Shown in pieces: positions 24,711 through 36,400 of a stretch of DNA of 64,000 nucleotides. Where the stretch lies: NCBI GenBank assembly GCA_965153455.1, contig OZ234495.1, positions 24,300,875-24,364,874 of the forward strand, written 5' to 3'. Position numbers and translations under genes: made by a program. A model generated the notes under the pieces. The model saw only the letters and a list, made by a program, of their open reading frames with translations. It was not told the DNA's origin and ran no database searches. Position 1 is the stretch's first letter, and each line of letters opens with the position of its first letter. The stretch comes from Sphagnum compactum (taxonomy: Eukaryota > Bryophyta > Sphagnopsida > Sphagnales).

Positions 24711-24779
24711 AACCATTGTCCAGGACACGAAGCATGGTGGTGCGTCACTATGGCATAGGGAATGCACCCCACTATGGCT

Positions 24780-24930
24780 ACATTCCTAGCATAAGGGTCC
24801 TTAAGTAGGTCAGAACTTGCACAAGTCGGCCATGGTGTAGCATAGGTAGGTCCATGGGTAGGTCATAAACTTGTACAAGGTAGTTGTTATGTAGCATCAG
24901 TAGGTCATAAACTTGCCCACATTGGTCGTT
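24780..24930 (+). repeat. Minisatellite fragment of the 'TAGGTAGGTCATAAACTTG' family
   Basis: Two to three units resemble those of the larger array at 25.53-26.13 kb: GTAGGTCAGAACTTGCACAAG, then GTAGGTCATAAACTTGTACAA, then GTAGGTCATAAACTTGCCC. It is separated from that array by about 0.6 kb of other sequence. Confidence 0.7.
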
Positions 24931-25368
24931 ATGTGAAGGGTAATGCCTCGGCCCAAAGGCGTTAACTGGCATAAAACTTGACTCATGTTTTTCTTTTTCT
25001 TTATTTATTTATTTATTTAAAATGAATAATAATTTTTTTAAAATAATTTTCTACCATGATACCTGGTGGGTACCAGCCAGGTATCTTGGTTTTTTTTTAA
25101 AAATAAAAAGTAATGCCCGTAACAAGGGCATTTCAAATTCAGAACGCCTGCTAATGCCCAATTATGGCATATAATGCGTCCTCCATTTACACTGCCCCAA
25201 AGTGCCAAGGGTTTTCCGTACTGGAAAAGGCGCCCTGGAGAGGGCGCATTCTGCAACCTTGTGAGCTTTTCTAGGGCGAGGAGGCCCGTAGGCCAAGACC
25301 TAAAAGGCAAACTAAGTGCAGAATGCACCCTAGGGGGTGGGACTTCCCTGGCCTAAAGGGAATTTTCT

Positions 25369-25514
25369 GAGGGCAGATTCTGCAATAAATCCTGCTTTGG
25401 TTTCCTCAAAGCCACCAGCACTTTCTTTCAAAAATCCACACTTTTTCTAATAAGGCCATCTTCTGCAATTTAAAAAGATTGCCTCAAAAAGTGTGCAGAA
25501 GAAAATCTGCCCTC
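25369..25514. mobile_element. Putative MITE with GAGGGCAGATT terminal inverted repeats, copy 1
   Basis: It is about 146 bp long, bounded by GAGGGCAGATT on the left and its reverse complement AATCTGCCCTC on the right. There is no coding potential. A related copy lies at 32845-32980. I could not identify a clear target-site duplication, so the mobile-element call is tentative. Confidence 0.5.
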
Positions 25515-25529
25515 CAAATCCTTTATATA

Positions 25530-26130
25530 AATAGCATCAGTAGGTCCCATACCTAGGTGGGTCCTAAACTTGTACAGTTCCGTCATTATGTAGCATCAGT
25601 AGGCCCATAGTACATACCTAGGCAGGTCCTCAACTTGTTACAGCTTTGTCATTATGTAGCATCAGTAGGTCCCATACCTAGGTAGGTCATAAACTCGCAC
25701 AGGTCAGTCATTATGTACCATCAGTAGGTCCATAGGTAGGTCACAAACTTGACAGATTGGTGTTTCTGTAGCATCAGTAGGTCGATAGGTAGGTCATAAA
25801 ACTTGTAACTAGTTTGGTCAGTATGTACCATAGGTAGGTTGATAGATAAGGTAGGTCATAATCTTCCATATGAAGTTGGTCGATATGTAGCATAGGTAGG
25901 TCCATGGGTAGGTCATAAACTTGCACGGGCTGATCATTATGTAGCATAGGTAGGTTTGTAGGTAGGTCATAAACTTGCACAGGTTGGTTGTAATGTATGA
26001 TACGTAGGTCCATAGGGAGGTCATGAACTTGCATATGTCAGTTGTAATGTATAATATGAAGGTCCATAGGTCCATAGGTAGGTTCCAAACTTGCACAGGA
26101 TTGTTATGTTGGATCAGTAGGTCCAGAAGT
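25530..26130 (+). repeat. Minisatellite array, about 11 units of 53-66 bp
   Basis: Degenerate direct units start TAGCATCAGTAGGTCC at about 25532, 25591, 25657, 25716, 25769, 25826, 25888, 25942, 25996, 26050 and 26109. Each contains GGTAGGTCATAAACTTG and a TTATGTAGC-like end. Later units drift to TAGCATAGGTAGG. Minus-strand frames through the array repeat a short Tyr/Leu/Met-rich peptide and look like a by-product. Confidence 0.9.
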
Positions 26131-26384
26131 AGGAGGAAAAATATTCTGAGTCGACAACTGCTGCTGCTTCTGCCATTCAAGACAACGTGAAAACCTCAGG
26201 AATTTGTAAGTCAGGATGATGCGTAATGGATGAAATCACAAAGTTTACCTCACACATGTGTCATGAGGTGCAACTTTTTGTGTGAGAAAAACCACGTTCT
26301 CATCTCCTGATAAATTTCCACTAGTGTAGTTGAAGGCATTAGTTATTTGATGAAATCTGCTGGCAGGCATTTTTTAAAACTAAG

Positions 26385-26620
26385 AGCATCTCCACCAGTG
26401 TTCAATATGTGACGCTGCAAAGATATTTCTCACATCCAAGTTTAGTTATTTATTTTTTTGCAACCTTGCCCATAAAACTACCCATAAAACTGAAACACGA
26501 TCAGCAAACAGGTGGGAACTACGAGTAGCAAATCGCGTGATCATTATGATTGGCCAATCAAAAACAGGGAGGAGCAGTCAGATCATGTTTATTACGCTCT
26601 TCTCTAGCAGGTAAGGGCCT
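26385..26620 (+). repeat. Dispersed repeat shared with 7040-7300 (copy 2)
   Basis: It shares ordered blocks with the earlier copy: TTTCTCACATCCAAGTTTAGTT, TTTTTTTGCAACC, GGGAACTACGAGTAGCAAATC, ATTATGATTGGCCAATCA and CAGATCATGTTTATTACG. The orientation is the same as at 7 kb. No coding potential was seen. Confidence 0.5.
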
Positions 26621-27014
26621 GGCAAACTGAACAAATATGCAGGAGAAAAACCATTTTCCTCAGCCAAACCAGCATATGTTGACTTTTCTTTATCTGATTT
26701 GAATGTGCAGGGTCTCATATTGAGCACAGCTGGGGACGTTGTAACACTCACAAATGCAAGTGTTTCACTTTTTGAAATGCCTTTGTTTTTTTGTTTTTTT
26801 TTTGGTGTAGTTACTTGGTTGGTATTTTATATTTTTTGTATTAACTGGGTCCGGGCATTAGGGGATTTGTTTTTTTTTATGAATCGCCTGAGTCCAAGTA
26901 TTTGCATTTATACCTTTTTTTAAATCGCAAGGGTCTGGGTTCCAAAAACATTGTGATGGCCAGATATGATCCAGGGCTGAGGCATTTTTTAATTTGATTT
27001 GTCCAGGTATATGA

Positions 27015-27200
27015 CATGGTTCTTTGGCCAAAACCTGGATGGGTATAGTCAGGTTATAAGTTCAGGTCTTTGACAAATAAGGAACCCAAGTATTTTTATT
27101 CAATGGTCTTTGACATATAGACAAGCCAGGTTTTTGCATTTTTATTCTTTGACAAAGAGACGACCCAAGTATTTGCATTTTTACTCATAAAAGAAATCGT
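27015..27200 (+). repeat. Short tandem repeats, unit about 55 bp
   Basis: Three to four units built on TCTTTGACA...AACCCAAGTATTTGCATTTTTA lie at about 27070, 27105 and 27145. A related unit at about 26885-26920 (GAGTCCAAGTATTTGCATTT) is separated by unrelated sequence. Confidence 0.6.
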
Positions 27201-27769
27201 CAAAAAAATAACAAACAACCTCAAGAGGGTTGAGATGATTTTTGAAAGTTCTACAATGGATATTACTTACAACTAAACATTAAACTCTCCTATAAATGTG
27301 AATTAGAATGAAATGTATTGACATGTATAAAAGGTTTAAAATCTTAAGAAACTCCTCCTCTATTTCAACTTCAATCCAGCCCAGCCCTCTAGTCACATGT
27401 CACATCTTTGAAAACTACAAGTTCCCATTAGATTTGACACTTTGACTTACAAGACGCATAGTAGCAAAGAACATGTAAGACACAAGATAACTAAATTACA
27501 CATCAAATTCATCAAACATAAAAAAAACAGACACAAACATTAAACTTTCAAGAGACATAAAAGTAGCAAACAATAAACACATACATTCCAACTACATACA
27601 CTAAATACATTATACACAAACATGATCATAAAAATTGAATTAACATTAGACATATACACAAACATGGACATCAAATAAATATCAAACAAACACATAGTAA
27701 GCATTAAACACATGCACAAATGTTGAACAAGCATCTACCACCAACACTAACATTGAAGCATTTGACATA

Positions 27770-28080
27770 CACACAAAATAAACATTAGATATAGACACTG
27801 ACATAGAATAAACATCTAACACTGACATTGAAGCATCAAACACAAATGTAAACATAAAATGAGCATCTAACAATGACACTAACATTGTAACATCAAACAC
27901 AAATGTAGACATAAAATGAACATCTAACAATGACACAAACATTGAAACATCATACACAAATGTAAACATGGAATATGCATCTAATAATGGCATTGACATT
28001 GAAGCATTATACATAGATGAAAACAAAATAAAAAGATTTAGACATTGATGTTGACATTGAAGCATCAAACACAAACACAA
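27770..28080 (+). repeat. Minisatellite, units of about 51-57 bp
   Basis: Direct copies of CATCTAACAATGACA...CATTGAAGCATCAAACACAAATGTAAACATAAAATGA have CATCTAA anchors at 27813, 27864, 27921 and 27978. Looser, more degenerate ACACAAACAT-rich sequence extends left to about 27540. The minus-strand frame through it (27682-28080) is a repetitive Met/Phe/Ser/Asp peptide, not a recognisable gene. Confidence 0.85.
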
Positions 28081-28264
28081 TGCACAAAAGCATTAAACTT
28101 TGACACGTAACTATGAGACATGGACACAAATAGACACAAAGAAACATCAGACATGGACACAATTACAAGTCACAAAAAATTTACTAACCCCCTCATATTG
28201 TAAAATCATAGATGCATTTGCTTAAAATCCTAAACCCCAAGATAGATGGTTCAATCCATCATCT

Positions 28265-30600
28265 TCAACCAATTGTCAGTAGAGCCCGAGCAAGCCCATT
28301 AATTACCAACCACATGTGCAAAGGAAAAAATAATTTAAAAATTTCATTCAAGTTTAAGAAATCATTGTGATCAACTTCATCATCATAGAATTCAACTTCC
28401 AACTCCATTGTCAAATTTGATTCGAATTCATAAACAAATGCAAAGTTAATGGGTTTCACATAACCAACTTGCAAGTCAAATGGCCAATTTTTATTGATAA
28501 AAATAAATTTGTCCAAAATTTCTATTTGTAGATGACATCTTTGGAGTGCCATCAAAATTCCAACAATGGAAGATATATGTTTTGTTTCAATTTGGCTTAT
28601 TGGGATGTTGAAAATATGCCATGCCAAAAGAGCAATAGTTGAAAACTTGTGTTCTTCTTTGCACCACCAAGATAACACAATTTGCAACTTTCTACATCAA
28701 CAAGAAATCATCAGAATCGATCAAGCTCCCTATACACTTTCCTTGTATGTATCTATTGTTGATGTTGTGGTTTGAAATAAACTTTTAGAATCAACTTGTG
28801 ACTAAAGACCACAAGCATCTTCAGCCCTATTAAGCATTAGCAACTTGTTTACTTCCATTAATAAAGGCACATTATTTTTCATCATATGTAGTAACCATTA
28901 CAATAACATTTTCGCAACTCAAGTACATGGTAATTAGTTGCATACTTTTGAATCTTGGATCAAACATTAGTGCCAACATATTATGACCTTTTTTCTTCTC
29001 AAAAGAATGTGGATAAAAAATAATGGGCAGATGACTTCAAAAATCTAGAGTTTCACTCAAGCCATGAACTCCTTCAATTCATATTCAAACATATCGTTGT
29101 CAAGAATAGTATAGAAGGCCAACTTTTCGTGGATGTCCCAACAAGTGGATATGATAAATTTTAAGGCATCAACAAGCAACACACCAATGTCCACAACTCT
29201 AGTTCAAAACATAACCAAAAATAATAGGGGATAGTACTTTCACAACTTCCTCACAAACAACCCATATTTTCAAAGAAGGGACACGACTTTACTGTGCCAC
29301 TAATTAATTGTTGTAGCATAATGCACTTGCGCTCCAAAAAGTCAAGGCATCTTGAAATAACAATACGCGACTTGCAAACCTACAATGAACAACAAACAAA
29401 ACTACCCTTCAACCACACAAAAGATAGTTCTATGAACCAAAATCAAAAAAATAGAACAAAAAATATAAATAAACCTTGATCATGTCTTCACAAGTGTGTT
29501 TAGTTTTTAAGGCCTTAATCCAAAATCAATGCAAGCCCTATCCATGTTTGCATGTCATTGCCCAATTTTTTGGGCCATGTAACACATTTTTTAATGGCAC
29601 TTTCAACTACTTTTATAGATGCATAACTTAAAATAATACACACGTTGTCATCTATAATAGCATATCGACACACCTTTGAAAGTGCATGGCCAAAACATGA
29701 GCCATCAAACGGCTCCAACAACCCCAAGTAATTACAAAATACAACAAAATTCAAAGCACTTGCACAATTCTACAAGTTAAAACTTTCATCCTTTGCATAA
29801 GCAATTTTTTTCGGTAATAACAAGACTATCCAATAGTTACCAATTGTAATTTTGGAGCCATAGTTATGCCGCCTATATCATTAACTTTATAAAAACCAAT
29901 AGTGACATGCTTTGCTTCTAAATCGCTAGAGATAAAGTTCACAACCACAACAAAAATGTCATGCATTCCTTTTAACATCCATAGATCAAATGTAAAAATG
30001 GAAAACACACAACTAGCCAATGTTAGCTACACATACATGGTCATGCTCTTTTCTATTGAGCTAGGTAAAATAGATTCGACAAAAACTTCCTTGATGGGAA
30101 AACAACTCACAAACACAACCTATATGACAACTTTTAGAGCCATATCAATTCAATTTGATCCTAATAGGCATTAAAAGGATTATTAGAGCCCCTCAACCAA
30201 AAGCAACATAAAATCATCCAAGAAACCCACTTGTGTCAGGTCATCCTTTTTGAACTTACTGGAAGTAGAAAAAAAACCCATATATCTATGGAAAAACATG
30301 AACCTTCTTCTTATTAGCCTCCTAATCAAGTGTTAGAACTTTCATTAAGGCAGTTCTGGGATATTCTACCAACTTCTTCACTAGAACAAAATGGTGAACA
30401 TCAATTTGTCTTTTCATAATTGTAATGCCATTAGACTTATGGTACATGTAATCAAACCTTTTCTATACCCAATGTGCATAGCTAGGATTTCAAGACCAAC
30501 ATAATCATTGTGACATATGATACATCTCATGATTTGGTTATGCTCCAAATGCATAAGTAAATTATGATTCACCTTAAAAAATGTCCATGTGAGCAAAATG
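28265..30600 (-). pseudogene. Decayed hAT-family transposase
   Basis: On the minus strand, fragments of a hAT transposase occur in order. A possible BED-like segment with CIICH lies at 30.4-30.6 kb. An RNase-H-like core with FDLWMLKGMHDIF and KHVTIGFYKVND lies at 29826-30020. CNYLGLLEPFDGSCFGHALS lies at 29515-29754. HNMLALMFDPRFKSMQLI lies at about 28930-29000. The C-terminal dimerisation domain, with IPISQIETKHISS and RCHLQIEILD, lies at 28265-28687. Frameshifts and stops separate the blocks, so it cannot encode an active enzyme. The motif order and the dimerisation block make the family assignment firm. Terminal inverted repeats were not located. Confidence 0.82.
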
Positions 30601-31289
30601 CATTAATGTGGCTTCCAAAGCAACTGTTGTTTCTACAAATTCTCTAGGTGCATTTTGGTGATGTATGCATCATTAAGCATTTCAACATCAACAACTCCTA
30701 GAATTTGTAGATGGTCATGGCAAAGAACTTACACATTGTCATAACTATTGTTGCCATAACTTGTAGAATCTGGAAAGACATCCTCATTAGAACTAATATC
30801 ATGAACATTCATGGTGTTCATGATAGGAAATGTAGAATAATCTAACGCAACTAAACAATTCAATAAGAAGTTGATAAAAAAAATGTCGAAACTATGAACT
30901 AGTCATAAATTTACCTGAAGCCTAAATCAATAACCAAAAAACTTGTGAGAAGATGACAAGAAACATGATTTCAAATCTTGAAGTAAGACAAGATTGAAGT
31001 TTAGGGTTTAGAGTTCCATGAAAGGAATAAACAAATAAACTTGTTCAACTACTTGTTGCATCTTCAAGATCTCCCCAACATTCTTGATTCTGAATAAAAC
31101 TAAAGAGAAGAAATGGGATAATCAAATAATTTCATCTCATCAATTGTTTGGTGATGTTTGGCAAGAGTTATAATAGTAGATAACTTGAATAGATGAAAAG
31201 ACAATAAACAACAAACACAACAAAGGTGCTAAAAGTGGGGAAGTTGAAAGCATTTCCCCTACCCTTGTTGCTTTACAAACATTACTTTG

Positions 31290-31840
31290 AGTAGATTTGC
31301 AACTTGGAATAAAGAAGCTTTGCAATCAAGCAAAGGCTAAAAAAACTATCAGTTTTAGTAGTAGTCACCACAAATGTAAAAACCTTTTACAACTTGGAAC
31401 AAAAAAGTTCCACAATTATGCAAAGACTAAACAATTACCAATTCCAGCAATAGTCACCATAGATGTTGAAAACCTCTTGCAACTTGGAATAAAAAACCTT
31501 CGCAAGTGGGCAAAGACAAAACAAGCTACAAGTTCCAACAACAATCACCACAAATGTCGAAAACCTCTTACAACTTGTAACAAAAAATATTCGTAATCAA
31601 GCAAAAACAAAACAAGCTACTAGTTCTAGCAACAATCACCACAAATGTTAAATTTACAACTTGGAATAAAAAAGTTTCGTGATCAATTAAAGACCAAACA
31701 AACTACCAATTCTAGTAACATTCACCATAGATGCCAAAAACCTCTTATAACTTGGAACAAAAAAACTTCGTATTTGTACAAAGACCAAACAATTTACCAA
31801 AAGTTCCAATAACAATCACCACAAATGCTAAAAACCTTCG
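31290..31840 (+). repeat. Tandem array, about 90 bp period, beside the hAT relic
   Basis: Units start AACTTGGAATAAAAAAG and recur at about 31301, 31391, 31481, 31572, 31657 and 31749, each with a TTCCAACAATAGTCACCACAAATGT segment. Shorter CACCTTGGAAACAAAA variants follow at about 31851 and 31933. The 90 bp spacing keeps an open frame on the plus strand (31297-31596), which I regard as incidental. The array lies within 700 bp of the 5' side of the hAT relic and may be its subterminal region. Confidence 0.85.
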
Positions 31841-32844
31841 TCCTCCTCCACCTTGGAAACAAAATGCAACTAGGTACAAAGTGACTGATAGTACACAAAA
31901 ACCATAGATGTTGAAATTTTTTGTCCTCCCCCACCTTGGAAACAAAAAGCACATGGATACAAAATGACTAATGCACAAAAGCAAAAGCTTGTTGCTCTTT
32001 CACAATTCCTTCCAATGTTGACAACTAATGTGCATTCTCACATTCTCACCCAAAATGCAACTAGAAAGAAGTTTGTTGAAGGAAGAAGTTCCAAAACCAC
32101 ATACCTTCTTGGAGTTCTTCACTTGGATCTAGATTCGCATGCTCCCCTAACAAGAAATGATTCCTTTGAAAGATCCACTAGCTAGTAGGGGCATTCATAA
32201 CTTCGATGTTTTGACAATGCTTTGATAAAAATGAATGTTGTAAAGGCAATAGAAGATCGTGGAAGGTGAAGGAGATAGAAAAAAAAGACCTGTGAACTGA
32301 AAAACTCTAACTCTAAACACAAAGTAGAAATTACAAAACCCTAGCCCTAAAGGTTATAAGTTGGGTATCAAAATTAAAAAGATACGTCGAGGTTTTAAGA
32401 AATACCTTTTGCATATATCCCCCCAGGTCAAATCCAATTACACACATTTGAAATAATGAAGTTCCAATTATGAGATGGGGGTGGGTACCAACTTTTTGAA
32501 TGGTTGGGTAAGAGGCGGGGCCGAATTTTTAAAAAGAGGTAATTGACCGATTTCTTTTATATACCACGTTTGATACTTCGTAAATACCCAATGGTAAGTT
32601 AAAGACCCACCCAACATTGGTACCTACCTAGTATCACAGTAATTATTTGTTTTTTAAAGTAAGAATCATTCATTTTTCATATTGGCCCTTGATCTCTAGG
32701 CTTGGGGCCAGTTATTTCAAGAATGCCCTGGCCCTAGGATTATTAGTGACCCTACACTAATAATCTTCAAGGCAAAGGCCCATGAAGGCACACTAAGGAC
32801 ATGATAGATTGGGGGGGGGCCTTCACTGACATGAATAAATTTTT

Positions 32845-32980
32845 AGGGCAGATTATGTGGTAGATAGCACTACCTTTAACTCTTTCCCCAAAAAATGGAC
32901 ATGTTCTTTCAAAATTGGCACAATGTTTGAGGACAAATTCTGCAATCAATGATGCTTGAAAAATGATAGAATCTGCCCTC
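32845..32980. mobile_element. Putative MITE with AGGGCAGATT terminal inverted repeats, copy 2
   Basis: It is about 136 bp long, beginning AGGGCAGATT and ending AATCTGCCCTC. Length and termini match the element at 25369-25514, with related internal words such as ATTCTGCAAT. Extra AGATTCTGCC sequence follows at 33018. No target-site duplication was resolved. Confidence 0.5.
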
Positions 32981-33424
32981 GAAATCCATTGAGTACTAGA
33001 AAGTTAGTCATATATAGCAGATTCTGCCAAGTAAAATGCATGCCTTTAGTGAGCCCATTACATTAGGGCAGGGCTTGGGTGTGCCCACTTGGTAGAATCC
33101 ACCAAACACAGCCCCACTCTTCGACATTAAATGACAAGGAACCTACTGGGAACACATGAGACCTAGTAAGCGACCATTGTAGAATCCACAATTTGCACAA
33201 TGGGCAAGGGGGACGATTCCGCAAAATACGGCCATTACCATACTTGCAACACACACATTACACACATAATTATCTATTGGACTATGAGACTTTGGAGATC
33301 CTTCTTTTGTATTTGAAACTATATTTTGTAATACATTTGATTCTAGTGAGTCGAAATAAATAGGCTATCAGTGTTTTTCTTTTCAAATCTGTGACATGAT
33401 TAAGGTGGCGATCATTTGTTCCTT

Positions 33425-33780
33425 ATTTTAACCAAATTTGGCTATTTAAAAATATGAAAAGAAAAAAAAAATACCCTTATATAGTTTGGCTATGTACCTT
33501 GAACCATGTATAGAAATCTGGTGAATTTTTTTCAACAATTTTTATTTTTTTCTTGTTTTGGGGCATCAGTGTGAAATTTTGCATGATAAGAAAAGATTGT
33601 TAAGTATCATCACATTTTGGTTAGTGTTTTTTTTTTCTGGTCTTTTTGATGTAAAAGAGGTTTTTGAAATTTTCCCCCAAAAAGGATCAAATTTAGTCAA
33701 ATTTGCCCTCACAACACACATTTTTCCACAAAATAAAATGAAATAACATAAAATAAAATCCCAAAAAAAATTATTTGATA
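33425..33780 (+). repeat. Dispersed palindrome-cored repeat, copy 3
   Basis: AACCAAATTTGGCTA begins at 33430. It is followed at about 33484 by the block TTGGCTATGTACCTTGAACC and then ATGTATAGAAATCTGGTGAA, in the same order and spacing as the copies at 41.5 and 61.2 kb. It is non-coding. Confidence 0.65.
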
Positions 33781-36180
33781 GTGTATATTTGAATTTGTTT
33801 CAATATTTATTCATGTTGTAATAACCATTCTTTGGCTTTTCATGGATGTGTTTGGACATTCTGTAATGTTTTTTTCCCAAAGCTTTTGACCCTAAAACAA
33901 CAAACCAACCCTCATGTAATGGAACTAAAATCTATTTATGAAGGGAGGTTGTTTGTTTGTTTGTTGTTTTCAAAATAAAATGTGTTGGAAACACATCATG
34001 GTAACTTTATGTTTGATGAAGATAATGTTATAATTTTTAATCTTGTAAAATGATGTAAAAAGGTCTTGAATTTTTTAAGCATATATTCTTTCTAATGAAA
34101 GTGTAAACTTTGAAATTTGGTGGGCTAGTGCATCTTATTGTTAACTTTTTAACAAGCCTAGGCTTGCTTGTTTTGGGTTAAAAACATGTTCTTGGTGATG
34201 ATTTTGGTGACAATAGGTTTATTGTCAAGTATGTTTTACATCCAACATTTTGTTGTTTATTCCTTGAACAACATATAGTTTTAACTTAAGAAATTGTAAG
34301 AGTTGAAATATTTAGTATTTAACTTTCAATTGCAACTAGAACCACTAGATTTGGAGACATGAGTTGGAGTCCATGATCATTGAACAAGGAGAAACTATTT
34401 CATAGTTCCAATTCATTGAACATGCAAGGGGAATTTTTTCCTCTTTTAACTTATTTCACACCTTGTTTTCATATTTTGAGTGGATTATAATATTTTTTCT
34501 CTTAGGATCCCTATTAATTCATTTTATAACTTGTGCGTCCATTTTAACCTAACAACTAAGCTGGTTCATAACAAAAAAATAAAATGAAAAAAATATGTTG
34601 GCAACACATTAGTACAAATTTTGTGTTTTGCAACCAAGGAAATAATGACTATTTGTCCTGAATGACTCTTTCAATGACCACAATCATATAGTTAACAAAG
34701 TTTATCTATGTGGAATAAATATGAATAATGAATTAATCATTTATATGGCAGATGGATGAAAACTTACAAAATAAACATATTTCATCCATTTTCCATTGAC
34801 CATATTTAACATGTTATGGTTTTCGAGTGTGTGTTAAAGAATAAAACAAAACATCAACGTGGATTATCCAATTATCATTTTTTCAAATAATGAAATACAC
34901 AGATTATGACTGAATTTCGACTACTTCAAACGACATGGAAAATATTGTAATGATGTCATGACATTTTTTTATTTAATTAACTAAATAATATCCCGTGTCA
35001 TTGGAAAATGGGTTCCACTATATGTTCCAAATTTTGGAAACTTATGAAATGACTTATACATGACTAAATATTATTACTACATGGACAATGTGGCATCTTC
35101 TATAACTATACAACCATTAACCTTAGATGATGTGGTACCCTCATACAATTATTTTACAATGATTCAAAAATGAATAATATTAATTTAATATGAATACAAA
35201 CAAACATAATAAATCACGACATGTAAAGAACATATTTTGATTAATATTATACATATAGGTAATATAAAAACCTTGATTATATTTTCCTAAAATCTACCTG
35301 ATATATAATCCATTTTAAACATTCAATGTGACTAAATTAAATATTATACATAAAAATAAATTTTAATGGTAAAACATGATATATTATATTTTTTTAATAT
35401 CTCAATTTTAAATAAAATAGAAGTGTAAGATATGGGAAAGATATAATTTATTTGTACATTAAATTTTTATCATAAATTTAAATAGAAATTTATATAATAT
35501 ATGTAGAAAAATAAATAAATTTATTTTACATGTGTAAAAAATATTATTACACAATTATACTAGATTAGATGTGTAAAAATGAATAAAAATTATAATTTTA
35601 AAAATTAGTTAATATTTTAATATTAATTCATATTGTTAAAATGAAATGAAATTATTTAAATTGAATTATACCTCGTATTTAATATGATTAATATACATTA
35701 TATATATAATTGATTTATGATCCATTAATAAATATTTTTATGTGGATATATTACATGGATTCATACGTGTAAATTAAATTTATTAATAAAATTATGATAT
35801 ATTAGAAGCAAAATTGAAATATAAATTCCTAAACCAAATGAAGGTTTAAGATATTAAAATTTTATTTTATTTATTCATGTGTGAGCCATAAAGGTTTTTT
35901 CATTTACAAATCATGTGTTTGAATTAAAATTTTCCAAAATATGGTCATTGAAATGTTATTCAATAACAAAGTTGAACAATTTCTTTTTGAAATGAATTTA
36001 CATTTTAAAAAAAAATTATATAGTTGTGTACATTGTTGAAGGAAATTTATGAATATGTTTGCAATTTTTTCATTGGGAAAATTTATCAATAAGATATGAC
36101 TTATTACATTTGAAGTTTTGTGTATGTTTAAATGAAGTATGGTCTAAATAAAATAAACATTAAATTATTTACATAAAACA

Positions 36181-36400
36181 AGTGGGGTGGCTTGGTAAAG
36201 GAGTTGAACTCCATCCTTGGAATCCAAGGATCAAAGTTCACAAATGATGTGTTGTGGTCAACATTGGAATATTGACTAAATATTCCATACCTACATAAAC
36301 TACCTAGGTTAAATGATTATTTAAGTGAGCCTCAGTAGGTAGATTAGATGGTTTACTTACCCACTTAAATTAAGTTTTTAATTTAGTTTAGGTTGTGACA
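36181..36400 (+). mobile_element. Possible tRNA-derived SINE
   Basis: The stretch GGGGTGGCTTGGTAAAGGAG, with the following CTCCA..CCTTGGAATCCAAGG..CAAAGTTC, resembles the tRNA-like head of plant SINEs. It has an A-box-like TGGCTTGGTAAAGG and a weak B-box-like GGATCAAAGTTC. The B-box match is poor and neither a tail nor target duplications were delimited. This is a candidate only. Confidence 0.25.

Noticed and set aside
25530-26130. Regular repeat spacing considered as a CRISPR array
   Set aside because: The whole 53-66 bp unit repeats, with no constant repeat and unique spacer pattern, and the setting is a plant nuclear genome.
27540-28080. Repetitive Met/Phe/Ser/Asp-rich minus-strand frames
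   Set aside because: They are products of the 51-57 bp minisatellite, with no start context or homology.
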